NCBI GenBank assembly: GCA_016703625.1
Contig: JADJBP010000004.1
Location: forward strand, 248,001-312,000
Origin: Chitinophagaceae bacterium
GTDB lineage: Bacteria; Bacteroidota; Bacteroidia; Chitinophagales; Chitinophagaceae
DNA: 64,000 bases
Reading direction: 5' to 3'
Below are positions 1 to 7,966 of the stretch, piece by piece. The translations under genes were made by a program, and so were the position numbers. Each line of letters opens with the position of its first letter. The stretch's first letter is position 1. The notes beneath the pieces are model-generated. The model did no database searches. It worked only from the letters and a program-made list of their open reading frames with translations, and had not been told where the DNA came from.

Positions 1-534
1 TTATGGCTGCATACAACAGGCTGTTATTATCTATCCAGTCGAAGGCAGCATTCAGTACAAGGTTCACAGCCAATTTGTTAATTTTGGTTGCATTGCGGTT
101 TTAATATCGATCACATAAATATCAACAGCCGTGTTTGTGGTGTTGGTAAATGCTGCTTTATCTTCATTGGGGCTCCATTGCAGGTTGCTGGCTTTTAAAT
201 TTGCCGGTAAGCCGTTAATTTTAAATTCGGTCCCGCTTTTTACATCTTTAATAATGATGTTGGTAGTATATGCACTTCTGCTGGGGCCAAAATTATTCGG
301 GTTGATACGCAATCCTGCTATGCGTAATTCAGGCTGGGCCAGGTCTTCAACTGATGGCATATCGCTTCTCTCCAGTATCAGCATATATTGCCCTTTACTG
401 TCGAAACTACACCGGGTGTAGGCTTTGCCATTACCAGGTCATAAATTTCTTTGGGCGGTGTTTGGTATTCAATGGCATCCTGGGCAAAAAGTGAAGTACT
501 ACATAACACTAATAGAAGAAGAAATATTTTTCAT
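1..534 (-). CDS. S9 family (prolyl oligopeptidase-like) peptidase, N-terminal part, frameshifted
   Basis: Partial gene whose 3' part lies beyond the left edge. Joining frames gives a signal peptide ending in a Leu-rich stretch and FAQ, then a beta-propeller-like segment (GQYMLILERSDMPSVEDLAQ, later LQWSPNEDKAAF) typical of the N-terminal domain of exported S9 peptidases, which trim peptides after secretion. The catalytic domain is not in the window. At least three single-base shifts are needed: in the A run after the start ATG, before FDSKGQYM near 405, and near position 95. Start chosen at the ATG at 534 because it precedes the signal peptide. Family call rests on propeller-like sequence only, so moderately sure. 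Confidence 0.55.
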
Positions 535-604
535 GTTGATCTGGTTTAAAAGTTTATTTTAGTGTTTTTGCGGTTCCTTTGGCGTGTCAAAAGATTTATA
601 TCTT

Positions 605-1234
605 TTAGTTTGATATTCCAACCCGGTGTTTTACAAATTCATTTTTTACCAGTTCATTCAGCATGAACAGGGCCAGGTCGCCGGCATTTATTTTATAATT
701 ATTTTGTTCGGGTGGATAATCGGCATTGGTAACAAAACTGCCGGTTGGCCCTTCGTTGATAATGTCGGATGGACAAACAAAGGTCCAGTTGAGATCGCTT
801 TCGCGTAATAATTCAAATGCTTTTTTGTGTTCCAGTCCCACCGCTTTGAATTTAGCAGGGTAATCATTTTGATCAACCAGTAATGAATTTTCAGATGCAT
901 TTAAAACACCCAGTCCGCCAATGCCGACGATCCTTTTTACGCCCGTCTTCTGCATTTGTTTGATGATGTTCTTCATCCCCAGGGTTCTTGCTTTATCCGT
1001 GCCGTCGCTGGCACCACCAATGGCCGATAAAACAGCATCGCAGCCGTTAATGGCGTTAAACACTTCGGTCTCATCAAACAGTGCACCCTGAACCAGTTGC
1101 AGGTTTTCGGTCTGCAGGTAATCGGTGGTGTATACATTCCTGCCAAATGCCCGTACATGATCTCCGTTGAATAAAGCCTGCTGTACCAGTTGTTTTCCTA
1201 CCATGCCTGTTGCTCCAAATATGATCAGTTTCAT
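605..1234 (-). CDS. NAD(P)-binding Rossmann-fold protein (NmrA/SDR-like)
   Basis: Intact 209-residue protein. Residues 7-13 are GATGMVG, the GxxGxxG dinucleotide-binding loop directly after the first beta strand, and the chain continues as an extended/atypical short-chain dehydrogenase (NAD(P)H-binding domain, YbjT/NmrA type). Such proteins are cytosolic oxidoreductases, epimerases or redox sensors; substrate cannot be read from sequence. It is monocistronic, separated by about 70 bases from the truncated peptidase gene downstream and 23 bases from the acetyltransferase gene upstream. No lesion seen. Confidence 0.8.
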   Translation of the reverse strand: MKLIIFGATGMVGKQLVQQALFNGDHVRAFGRNVYTTDYLQTENLQLVQGALFDETEVFNAINGCDAVLSAIGGASDGTDKARTLGMKNIIKQMQKTGVKRIVGIGGLGVLNASENSLLVDQNDYPAKFKAVGLEHKKAFELLRESDLNWTFVCPSDIINEGPTGSFVTNADYPPEQNNYKINAGDLALFMLNELVKNEFVKHRVGISN

Positions 1235-1257
1235 TTGTATGTTTTGATAAAGTTACT

Positions 1258-1548
1258 TCAATTAGGCCTTAGTACATCGCCAAATTCTGCAGACTTCTTT
1301 TTAAAAACCGAATTTGCAAAGGGGCAGAGCGGTATTATTTTGATATCATTTGTACGGGCATGTTCAACAGCTGCTTTTACCAGTTGATAACCCACATTTT
1401 TACCTCTCAGTTCATCCGACACTTCTGTATGGTCAATGATCATCAGGCTGTTGCCGGTCATGGAATACGTCATTTCTGCCAGTACAATTCCAGCTTCTTC
1501 AACATAAAAAGAACCCTTACTGCCTTCCTGTTTTTGTTGTATCATCAT
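1258..1548 (-). CDS. Small GNAT-like N-acetyltransferase (YjdJ/COG2388 type)
   Basis: A 96-residue protein of the short GCN5-like class: an opening strand pair (GSFYVEEAGIVLAEMTYS), then DHTEVSDELRGKNVGYQLVK, which carries the acetyl-CoA pyrophosphate loop (RGKNVGYQL), and a C-terminal CPFANSVFKKK segment characteristic of this family. Acceptor substrate unknown. The open frame extends 40 codons upstream, but the internal ATG pair at 1543-1548 is the sensible start, since family members begin just before this strand and the upstream part overlaps the trp leader region on the other strand. It is divergent from the trp operon. Confidence 0.75.
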   Translation of the reverse strand: MMIQQKQEGSKGSFYVEEAGIVLAEMTYSMTGNSLMIIDHTEVSDELRGKNVGYQLVKAAVEHARTNDIKIIPLCPFANSVFKKKSAEFGDVLRPN

Positions 1549-1602
1549 TTTGTAAAATTTTAGGAATTTACGAAATACATTTTTTAGTAAGCCATTTGTG
1601 CA

Positions 1603-1610
1603 CATATTTG
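1603..1610 (+). promoter_or_regulatory. Candidate -7 box for the trp leader transcript
   Basis: CATATTTG differs at one base from the Bacteroidota -7 consensus TAnnTTTG and lies 9 bases before the leader peptide ATG. No convincing TTTG is seen at the expected -33 position (a T-run only), so the call is weak; a promoter further upstream is possible. Confidence 0.25.
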
Positions 1611-1618
1611 CAATAGAA

Positions 1619-1672
1619 ATGAAAATGATCAATACAAATAATAACGGTGGGTGGTGGAGCATTGTCAAATGA
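1619..1672 (+). CDS. trpL: trp operon leader peptide with tandem Trp codons
   Basis: A 17-codon frame, MKMINTNNNGGWWSIVK followed by TGA, too short for ordinary gene callers. Codons 12 and 13 (1652-1657) are consecutive Trp codons. It lies immediately upstream of an intrinsic terminator and the complete trp operon, the classic arrangement of ribosome-mediated attenuation: with charged tRNA-Trp the ribosome reaches the stop codon, without it the ribosome stalls at the Trp pair. Seen directly: frame, Trp pair, terminator. Inferred: function. The gene symbol is by analogy with the enterobacterial leader; no homology is implied. Confidence 0.8.
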   Translation: MKMINTNNNGGWWSIVK

Positions 1673-1673
1673 C

Positions 1674-1715
1674 GTGCCTTACTGCTATTGTTATATAAAT
1701 AGTTGAACCCGGCAC
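1674..1715 (+). promoter_or_regulatory. Candidate antiterminator of the trp attenuator
   Basis: GTGCC at 1674-1678 can pair with GGCAC at 1711-1715, with a nested stem CTATT (1685-1689)/AATAG (1698-1702) inside. The outer stem uses the 5' arm of the terminator (1706-1714), so the two folds exclude each other. A ribosome stalled at the Trp codons (to 1657) would leave GTGCC free, while one at the stop codon (1670-1672) would cover it. The stems are short, so this is a geometric inference, not a computed fold. Confidence 0.5.
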
Positions 1716-1732
1716 AAGTTGCCGGGTTTTTT
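1706..1732 (+). terminator. Intrinsic terminator (trp attenuator)
   Basis: AACCCGGCA (1706-1714) and TGCCGGGTT (1720-1728) form a perfect 9-bp stem with a 5-base loop, followed by a T run. It stands 34 bases after the leader peptide stop and about 125 bases before trpE, so it would stop transcription before the structural genes when tryptophan is plentiful. Confidence 0.85.
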
Positions 1733-1737
1733 AATGC

Positions 1738-1771
1738 CCCTTCCGCCCCCTAAAGGGGGAACTGGTAAGGG
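1738..1771 (+). repeat. Palindromic element CCCCC-TAAA-GGGGG in the trpE leader
   Basis: Core palindrome at 1746-1759, flanked by an outer CCCTT (1738-1742)/AAGGG (1767-1771) pair. It lies between the attenuator and trpE and is not followed by a T run, so it is not a second terminator. It resembles short G/C-run palindromes common between genes in Bacteroidota. Confidence 0.6.
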
Positions 1772-1858
1772 TAAAATGAATAAATGCAGTAATTGTAAGT
1801 AGAACCGCATAAATAAATTATATAGAATCAAGTTCTTCGCCGGGGCGGATAAAAGTGT

Positions 1859-3286
1859 ATGAAAAAAATAGAGATAAAAACAACTTTCAAAAAGATGCTT
1901 GCCGATGTGTACACACCGGTTGGTATTTATCTGCGGCTGCGGGACAGGTTCAGAGATACCATTTTACTGGAGAGTACAGATTTTCATGCAGGGGAAAACA
2001 GCTATTCATTTATCGGCATTCATGCAGTGGCAGGCATCGAGATCAGTAATCCAACGGCCATTGAATTTAAATTACCTGCACAAAATACAGAACGGATCAA
2101 ACTGGATAGATCAGCAGATGTGCCACAACTGTTATGGGATTTTATGCATCGTTTTGAAATTAGAGAAGCTGCTGCAAAGCCCGTGCATGTTGCACAGGGA
2201 TTGTTTGGGTATAGTGCTTATGATGCGGTGCAGTTTTTTGAAGACCTCACCCAATCCCGCAGCCCCTCTCCTGAAGGAGAGGGGGGGAGCATTCCGTTAA
2301 TGCGCTATCGCCTTTATCAATACGTAATTGCCATTGATCATTTTAAAGATGAATTGTTTATCTGTGAAAATCATATTAACGGAATAGAAAGTGAGGTTGA
2401 ACTGGTTGAAAGCCTGATCAGGAGTAAGGATGTGCCCGGCTTCCCTTTTAAAAGTAATGGAGCGGAAAGATCAAACATCAGCGATGCAGCATATATTGAG
2501 ATGGTGAAGAAAGGCGTGGCTGGTTGTTACCGGGGCGATGTTTTCCAGGTAGTGCTGAGCAGGAGGTTTGAACAGCCCTTTACCGGCGATGAATTCAATG
2601 TATACCGTGCACTGCGCAGCATCAATCCCAGCCCCTACCTGTTCTATTTTGATTATGGTGATTATAAACTGATGGGGTCTTCTCCCGAAAGCCAGTTGAT
2701 CATTGAACGTGGAAATGCGGTTGTTCACCCGATCGCAGGTACTTTTAAAAGAACAGGAGATGATGAACAGGACAAAGCTTTGGCCGTTAAGCTTGAAAAT
2801 GATAAAAAGGAAAATGCAGAGCATGTGATGCTGGTTGATCTTGCCCGAAACGACCTGAGCCGTATGTGCAGTGAAGTAACAGTAACGCAGTTCAAAAAAA
2901 TAAATTACTACAGCCATGTACTACATTTGGTGAGTGAAGTAACGGGTAAGGTTGGCCCGGATGCAAATCCCTTTAAACTATTGGCCACAACATTTCCTGC
3001 AGGTACGTTAAGCGGCGCCCCAAAAATAAGGGCCATGCAGCTGATCAATGAATTTGAAACAACCGCCCGCAGTTATTATGGTGGAGCAATCGGTTTTATT
3101 GGGTTTAACGGATCGGTAAATCATGCCATTATGATTCGTACATTTTTAAGCAGGAACAATACACTGGTTTACCAGGCAGGGGCAGGGGTGGTTGCAGCCA
3201 GTGATCCGGAAACAGAATTACAGGAAGTGAATAATAAGTTGAATGCTTTAAAACAGGCTATTACACAAGCTCAAAATATCGGATGA
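1859..3286 (+). CDS. trpE: Anthranilate synthase component I
   Basis: 475 residues, full length. With TrpG it makes anthranilate from chorismate and glutamine, the first step of tryptophan synthesis. The N-terminal regulatory domain keeps LLES (36-39), part of the Trp feedback site, and the C-terminal chorismate-binding domain shows HPIAGTFKRTG, DLARNDLSRM and AGTLSGAPKIRAMQLI. Residues of about 129-143 (around SRSPSPEGEGG) are encoded by a palindromic repeat (2245-2287) and look like an in-frame insertion between the two domains. Start is the ATG at 1859, which precedes the first conserved strand. The stop overlaps trpG. Expression is probably set by the upstream attenuator. Confidence 0.97.
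   Translation: MKKIEIKTTFKKMLADVYTPVGIYLRLRDRFRDTILLESTDFHAGENSYSFIGIHAVAGIEISNPTAIEFKLPAQNTERIKLDRSADVPQLLWDFMHRFEIREAAAKPVHVAQGLFGYSAYDAVQFFEDLTQSRSPSPEGEGGSIPLMRYRLYQYVIAIDHFKDELFICENHINGIESEVELVESLIRSKDVPGFPFKSNGAERSNISDAAYIEMVKKGVAGCYRGDVFQVVLSRRFEQPFTGDEFNVYRALRSINPSPYLFYFDYGDYKLMGSSPESQLIIERGNAVVHPIAGTFKRTGDDEQDKALAVKLENDKKENAEHVMLVDLARNDLSRMCSEVTVTQFKKINYYSHVLHLVSEVTGKVGPDANPFKLLATTFPAGTLSGAPKIRAMQLINEFETTARSYYGGAIGFIGFNGSVNHAIMIRTFLSRNNTLVYQAGAGVVAASDPETELQEVNNKLNALKQAITQAQNIG
2245..2287 (+). repeat. Palindromic repeat element inside trpE
   Basis: CCCCTCTCC (2263-2271), TGAA loop, GGAGAGGGG (2276-2284), preceded by CCTCACCC. The same layout (CCTCAC, then CCC, then CCCTCTCC-loop-GGAGAGGG) recurs at 50183-50238 and, inverted, at 54431-54462 in rnpB. 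Here it stays in frame and adds a Ser/Pro/Gly/Glu-rich stretch. Confidence 0.75.
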
Positions 3287-3882
3287 TGAAAATTCTTGTT
3301 TTGGATAATTATGATTCCTTCACTTACAATTTGGTTCATCTTGTTGAAAAAATTACAGGAGAAAAAGTTGATGTGTATAGGAATGACCAGATCGCTTTGG
3401 CAGATGTAGCGGGATATGATAAAATTATTTTATCACCTGGCCCCGGTATTCCGGAAGAAGCCGGTTTGCTGATTCCATTGATAAAGGAATATGCTGCAAT
3501 CAAATCCATACTGGGCGTGTGTTTGGGGCACCAGGCCATTGCAGAGGCTTTTGGAGGAAGGTTAATTAATTTAAGTACGGTTTTTCATGGTGTTGCTACA
3601 AAAATACAAATAGGCAACAGGCAAAGGGCAATTGGCAAAAGTCTTTTTTATGAATTGCCTGTTGACATTGAAGTTGGCCGTTATCACAGCTGGATCGTGA
3701 GTGACGATAATTTTCCTGCTGAACTGGAAATTACAGCAAGGGATGAAAATGGATTTATCATGGCATTGCAGCATAAACAGTTTGATGTGCAGGGGGTTCA
3801 ATTCCACCCAGAGAGTGTGTTAACCCCGGATGGTGAAAAGATAATGCGTAACTGGTTGAAAAATAACCGCGTAGACGGGTAG
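3283..3882 (+). CDS. trpG: Anthranilate synthase component II (glutamine amidotransferase)
   Basis: 199 residues. Supplies ammonia from glutamine to TrpE. Class I amidotransferase with the oxyanion-hole segment SPGPGIPEEAG (51-61), nucleophile Cys80 in LGVCLGHQ, and His175/Glu177 in VQFHPES, so the catalytic triad is complete. The start ATG overlaps the trpE stop, suggesting translational coupling; a second ATG one codon on is equally possible. It is a stand-alone subunit, not fused to trpD as in enterobacteria. Confidence 0.95.
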   Translation: MMKILVLDNYDSFTYNLVHLVEKITGEKVDVYRNDQIALADVAGYDKIILSPGPGIPEEAGLLIPLIKEYAAIKSILGVCLGHQAIAEAFGGRLINLSTVFHGVATKIQIGNRQRAIGKSLFYELPVDIEVGRYHSWIVSDDNFPAELEITARDENGFIMALQHKQFDVQGVQFHPESVLTPDGEKIMRNWLKNNRVDG

Positions 3883-3927
3883 CCGCAGAGAAAAACCCAG
3901 GATCTCTGCACCTCAGTGATAAAAAGT

Positions 3928-4920
3928 ATGAAAAAGACCTTAAACTATTTATTCGAACATAAAAGCCTGTCAAGAGAACAGGCAAAAGAAGTATTGCATA
4001 ATATTTCAACCAATGTATATAGTGATGCAGAGATCGCAGCGTTCATCACAGTTTATTTAATGCGCAGTATCACCATTGATGAACTGCAGGGATTTCGCGA
4101 TGCATTGATGGAATTGTGTGTGCGGGTTGACCTGGAAGGGCAGGAACTGATCGATATTGTGGGCACCGGCGGAGATGGAAAAAATACCTTCAATATTTCC
4201 ACACTCAGTTGTTTTATTGTTGCAGGTACCGGTACAAAGGTTGCCAAACATGGAAATTACGGATCTACTTCTGTCAGTGGTTCCAGCAATGTGATGGAAC
4301 AGATGGGTTATACTTTCAAAAAAGATAATGATGTATTGAAGAAAGAGCTGGAGAATGCCAATATCTGTTTTTTGCATGCGCCTTTATTTCACCCTGCTTT
4401 AAAAGTAGTGGGACCAATTAGAAAGCATCTTGGAGTACGCACTTTCTTTAATATGCTCGGCCCCCTCGTGAATCCTGCTGATCCAAAATTCAGGTTGGTG
4501 GGTGTTTATAACCTGGAGATGGCGAGGATCTATAATTATATATTACAGCAGGGCAGCAGCGCTTTCACTATTATTCACAGCATGGACGGTTATGATGAGA
4601 TCTCTTTAACCGGAGATGCAAAAGTAATTACCAATGCCGGCGAAAAGATCTACAGTGCAGAAGACCTGGGAAAACGTACCGTTTCTGCCATGGATATTCA
4701 CGGGGGCAATGCTGTTGAAGATGCCGCAAAAATTTTCCTGGCGATCTTAAAAGGTGAAGGCAGCTGGGCACAAAATGCGGTCGTATTGGCTAATTCGGCC
4801 ATGGCATTGCAGTGCACAGGCGCATATAAAAGCTATGATGATTGTTACCAGGCAGCGGTAGAGAGCCTGGAGAGCGGCAGGGCTTACCGGTCTTTACAAA
4901 AACTAATCGCAGGGTCATGA
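3928..4920 (+). CDS. trpD: Anthranilate phosphoribosyltransferase
   Basis: 330 residues. Transfers phosphoribose from PRPP to anthranilate. The PRPP/metal loop GTGGDGKNTFNIST is present, followed by KHGNYGSTSVSGSSNVMEQ, the anthranilate and PRPP binding region of the nucleoside phosphorylase-like fold. Start taken at the ATG at 3928 rather than an in-frame GTG at 3916, as family members begin with this helix. It is 45 bases from trpG and its stop overlaps the trpC start as ATGA. Confidence 0.95.
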   Translation: MKKTLNYLFEHKSLSREQAKEVLHNISTNVYSDAEIAAFITVYLMRSITIDELQGFRDALMELCVRVDLEGQELIDIVGTGGDGKNTFNISTLSCFIVAGTGTKVAKHGNYGSTSVSGSSNVMEQMGYTFKKDNDVLKKELENANICFLHAPLFHPALKVVGPIRKHLGVRTFFNMLGPLVNPADPKFRLVGVYNLEMARIYNYILQQGSSAFTIIHSMDGYDEISLTGDAKVITNAGEKIYSAEDLGKRTVSAMDIHGGNAVEDAAKIFLAILKGEGSWAQNAVVLANSAMALQCTGAYKSYDDCYQAAVESLESGRAYRSLQKLIAGS

Positions 4921-5708
4921 GTAATATTTTAGCAGAAATTATTGCCAAAAGGAAACAAACCGTTGCCCGGTTAAAGCAGCACATCCCCGTGCAGGCATGG
5001 GAAATGATGCCCGGCTTTTTAAAAAAAACGAAGTCATTGCGGAAGATACTGGAAGCCGGAACCAGTACAGGTATTATCGCCGAATTTAAAAGAGCATCCC
5101 CTTCAAAAGGTATCATTAACGACCATGCAGATGTACCGGATGTGACTGCCGCATACGAATTACATGGAGCAGCTGCTTTATCAGTTTTAACAGAACCGCT
5201 GTTCTTTAACGGGAATAACGAGGACCTTTTAAATGCCGCAATCACGGCTACTATCCCGGTTTTACGAAAGGATTTTATTTTTGATAAATACCAGGTTACC
5301 GAATCAAAAGCGCTTGGCGCTGATGTTATTTTGCTGATCGCAGCCTGTTTAAAGCCGGGTGATGTGAAAGACCTGGCTATATTTGCAAAGCAATTGAACC
5401 TGGAAGTAATACTGGAGATCCATAGTGAAGCTGAATTGGGGCATATTTGCAGTGAAGTGGATATGGTTGGTGTTAATAACAGGGATCTGAAAACCTTTAG
5501 CCTTGATATAAACAGGACGGTTGAACTGGGTAAAAAAATTCCTGCCGGTAAAATTAAAATTGCTGAAAGCGGGATAGAAGATACTGAAACCATCCGGTTA
5601 TTTAAAGAGGCCGGGTTTTCTGGTTTTTTGATGGGAGGAAAATTTATGAGCTCTGCAAACCCGGGAGCAGCATTTGAACAATTTGTACAAAAACTAAAAC
5701 AAGGATAA
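4917..5708 (+). CDS. trpC: Indole-3-glycerol phosphate synthase
   Basis: 263 residues, TIM barrel. Closes the indole ring of CdRP to indole-3-glycerol phosphate. Key segments: ILAEIIAKRKQTV at the N terminus, IIAEFKRASPSKG with the substrate-binding lysine, and VGVNNRDLKTF near the end. The open frame reaches back to 4842, but the ATG at 4917 forms an ATGA overlap with the trpD stop and matches the family N terminus. Separate from trpF, unlike the enterobacterial fusion. Confidence 0.95.
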   Translation: MSNILAEIIAKRKQTVARLKQHIPVQAWEMMPGFLKKTKSLRKILEAGTSTGIIAEFKRASPSKGIINDHADVPDVTAAYELHGAAALSVLTEPLFFNGNNEDLLNAAITATIPVLRKDFIFDKYQVTESKALGADVILLIAACLKPGDVKDLAIFAKQLNLEVILEIHSEAELGHICSEVDMVGVNNRDLKTFSLDINRTVELGKKIPAGKIKIAESGIEDTETIRLFKEAGFSGFLMGGKFMSSANPGAAFEQFVQKLKQG

Positions 5709-5710
5709 TT

Positions 5711-6337
5711 ATGAACACGAAAGTATGTGGCATTACCCAATTGAAACAGTTACAACAGTTAGACGGGCTGGATATTGATTTTGCCGGGTTGATATTTTAT
5801 AAGGATTCGCCCCGCTATGTGGGCGATAAGATCGCAAAGGAAGATCTGAAAAACTCAGATTTCGACTTAAAAAAAGTAGGTGTTTTTGTGAATGCAGGTT
5901 ATGATGAGATCATGCAGGTGGTGGAAGATTACGGGCTTGATGTGGTGCAGCTGCATGGCGATGAAAGCCCAGATCTTTGCGAAGAATTGTCGGAAGATGT
6001 AGAAGTGATCAAAGCTTTTAAAGTGAAAGACAGTAAAGTTTCCATTGATGAGATGGTGGCTGATTATGATGAGGTTTGTGATTATTACCTCTTTGATACG
6101 GCTTCATCAGATGTGGAAGGTGGCAGTGGTAAACAGTTTGACTGGAAACTGCTCAGCAAAAGTAAAATTGAAAAGCCTTTCTTTTTAAGCGGGGGTATCG
6201 GTGTGGATGATGTTGCCAAAGTAAAAGCTTTCAAACATCCTGATTATTATGCGGTGGATATTAACAGCAAAGTAGAAAAAGAACCCGGTGTAAAGGATAT
6301 GGCACTGGTATTACAGTTCAGGCAGGGTTTAAAGTAG
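5711..6337 (+). CDS. trpF: Phosphoribosylanthranilate isomerase
   Basis: 208 residues, TIM barrel. Amadori isomerisation of PRA to CdRP. KVCGIT at the N terminus carries the catalytic cysteine (Cys6) and LFDTASSDVEGGSGKQFDW carries the catalytic aspartate and phosphate contacts. Starts 2 bases after the trpC stop. The enzymes act in the order D, F, C, so trpF sits next to its successor enzyme. An oddly G-rich 90-base spacer follows before trpB. Confidence 0.95.
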   Translation: MNTKVCGITQLKQLQQLDGLDIDFAGLIFYKDSPRYVGDKIAKEDLKNSDFDLKKVGVFVNAGYDEIMQVVEDYGLDVVQLHGDESPDLCEELSEDVEVIKAFKVKDSKVSIDEMVADYDEVCDYYLFDTASSDVEGGSGKQFDWKLLSKSKIEKPFFLSGGIGVDDVAKVKAFKHPDYYAVDINSKVEKEPGVKDMALVLQFRQGLK

Positions 6338-6427
6338 AGCCTCTCCCGGGGGGGAATTTTATTGGGGGCGGTTGGGGGGTGGCAGTGCCAAGGAAAGAAT
6401 AGATTCAAAGCTGGTAACAAAAATACA

Positions 6428-7609
6428 ATGAAATTCAATGTTGATGAACATGGTTATTATGGAAATTTTGGTGGAGCCTTCATCCCTGAAATGCTGTACC
6501 CCAATGTGAAGGAATTGCAGGATAATTACCTGGAGATCATTTATGACGACAATTTTCAAAGTGAATACCGGTACCTGCTAAACGATTATGCCGGAAGGCC
6601 TACGCCGCTTTTTTATGCCGAAAGGCTCAGCAAAAAATACAATGCCAGGATCTTTTTAAAAAGGGAAGACCTTTGCCATACCGGTGCACACAAAATAAAC
6701 AATACCATTGGACAGATCTTAGTGGCGCAACGACTGGGCAAAACCAGGATCATTGCCGAAACGGGTGCAGGCCAACATGGAGTGGCCACAGCAACGGTAT
6801 GTGCATTAAAAGGGCTGGAGTGCATTGTGTACATGGGCGAAAAAGATATTGAACGCCAGGCACCCAACGTGGCAAGAATGAAAATGCTGGGCGCTACCGT
6901 TATACCGGCAACAAGTGGCAGTAAAACCTTAAAAGATGCCACCAATGAAGCCATCCGCGACTGGATAAACAACCCGCTGGATACACATTATATCATTGGC
7001 AGTGTGGTGGGGCCGCATCCTTATCCCGATTTGGTGGCACGTTTGCAAAGCATCATCAGCGAAGAAATAAAAATACAATTGCTGGAAAAGACCGGCCTTG
7101 AAGATCCCAATTATGTGATTGCCTGTGTTGGCGGTGGCAGTAATGCAGCCGGTGCATTCTATCATTTTTTGGATAAAGCACAGGTAAAATTAATTGCCGT
7201 AGAAGCGGCAGGTTGTGGCATCAACAGCGGTATGAGTGCCGCCACGACACAACTTGGCAAACCCGGCATACTGCATGGCAGTAAAAGCCTGCTTATGCAA
7301 AATGAAGACGGCCAGGTAACAGAGCCACACAGCATTTCAGCGGGGCTTGATTATCCCGGTATTGGCCCGCTGCATGCACACTTACACGAAAGCGGGCGTG
7401 CCATATTTATGAGCGCTACCGATAATAAAGCATTGCAGGCTGCATTTGAACTGAGCAAACTGGAGGGTATCATTCATGCACTGGAATCAGCACATGCTCT
7501 TCATGCATTGAAAATGATCAACTTTAATAAAAATGATGTTGTGGTGGTTTGTTTAAGCGGAAGGGGAGATAAGGACCTGGATACCTATATGAAACATTTA
7601 CCATTATGA
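6428..7609 (+). CDS. trpB: Tryptophan synthase beta chain
   Basis: 393 residues, PLP enzyme joining indole and serine. CHTGAHKINN carries the PLP lysine, GAGQHGVATA is the glutamate/indole site, GGGSNAAG binds the PLP phosphate. The frame extends upstream to 6362 through G-rich spacer, but the ATG at 6428 matches the conserved N terminus (MKFNVDEHGYYGNFGG). The stop overlaps the following lipoprotein gene by 4 bases. Partner TrpA is encoded one gene downstream. Confidence 0.97.
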   Translation: MKFNVDEHGYYGNFGGAFIPEMLYPNVKELQDNYLEIIYDDNFQSEYRYLLNDYAGRPTPLFYAERLSKKYNARIFLKREDLCHTGAHKINNTIGQILVAQRLGKTRIIAETGAGQHGVATATVCALKGLECIVYMGEKDIERQAPNVARMKMLGATVIPATSGSKTLKDATNEAIRDWINNPLDTHYIIGSVVGPHPYPDLVARLQSIISEEIKIQLLEKTGLEDPNYVIACVGGGSNAAGAFYHFLDKAQVKLIAVEAAGCGINSGMSAATTQLGKPGILHGSKSLLMQNEDGQVTEPHSISAGLDYPGIGPLHAHLHESGRAIFMSATDNKALQAAFELSKLEGIIHALESAHALHALKMINFNKNDVVVVCLSGRGDKDLDTYMKHLPL

Positions 7610-7955
7610 AATACATGATCTCCTGCTTCTGCTGTTTTTTGTTTTTTTCCTGTAATGATCCATTTTTCAATCATGATCTGAAATATGAAAAATGGGCGAT
7701 TGTATTTGAATATTCCGGTTCAATAAAAATGAAAGCCAACATCAATGGAGTGCGGTATGAATTTTTAAGTTGCCTGGATGAAGGTTTTGATGAAAAAATT
7801 ATTCAGTAGAAAGAACCGGTGACAGTCTTATTGTTACATTTCCCAGGTCAGCAGATCAGCAGAAAGCACTTTTTAAATTAATACTGGATGTGGATGCCAA
7901 ACCCAGGTACAATCATATCATATTAGACGGGCGGGAAGTGATCCTTGCTCCCTAA
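7606..7955 (+). CDS. Small putative lipoprotein within the trp operon, frameshifted
   Basis: About 116 residues once an A is restored in the A run near 7793. The N terminus (MKYMISCFCCFLFFSCNDP) is a lipoprotein signal with a lipobox-like FFSC. The rest has no domain I recognise; it contains an Ile/Val strand-rich segment (SLIVTFPRSADQQKALFKLI). It overlaps the trpB stop by ATGA and ends 11 bases before trpA, so it sits within the operon as a coupled cistron. No tryptophan-related role can be inferred. Confidence 0.65.
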
Positions 7956-7966
7956 ACAAAATAGCC

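Noticed and set aside
4790..5740. 316-codon open frame on the minus strand
   Set aside because: Antisense to the intact trpC; no start context or family, Ser/Pro/Phe-rich composition typical of shadow frames.
6338..6427. G-rich spacer before trpB considered as a copy of the palindromic element or a quadruplex
   Set aside because: It has G runs but no matching palindrome arms, and run spacing is irregular, so I could not support either.
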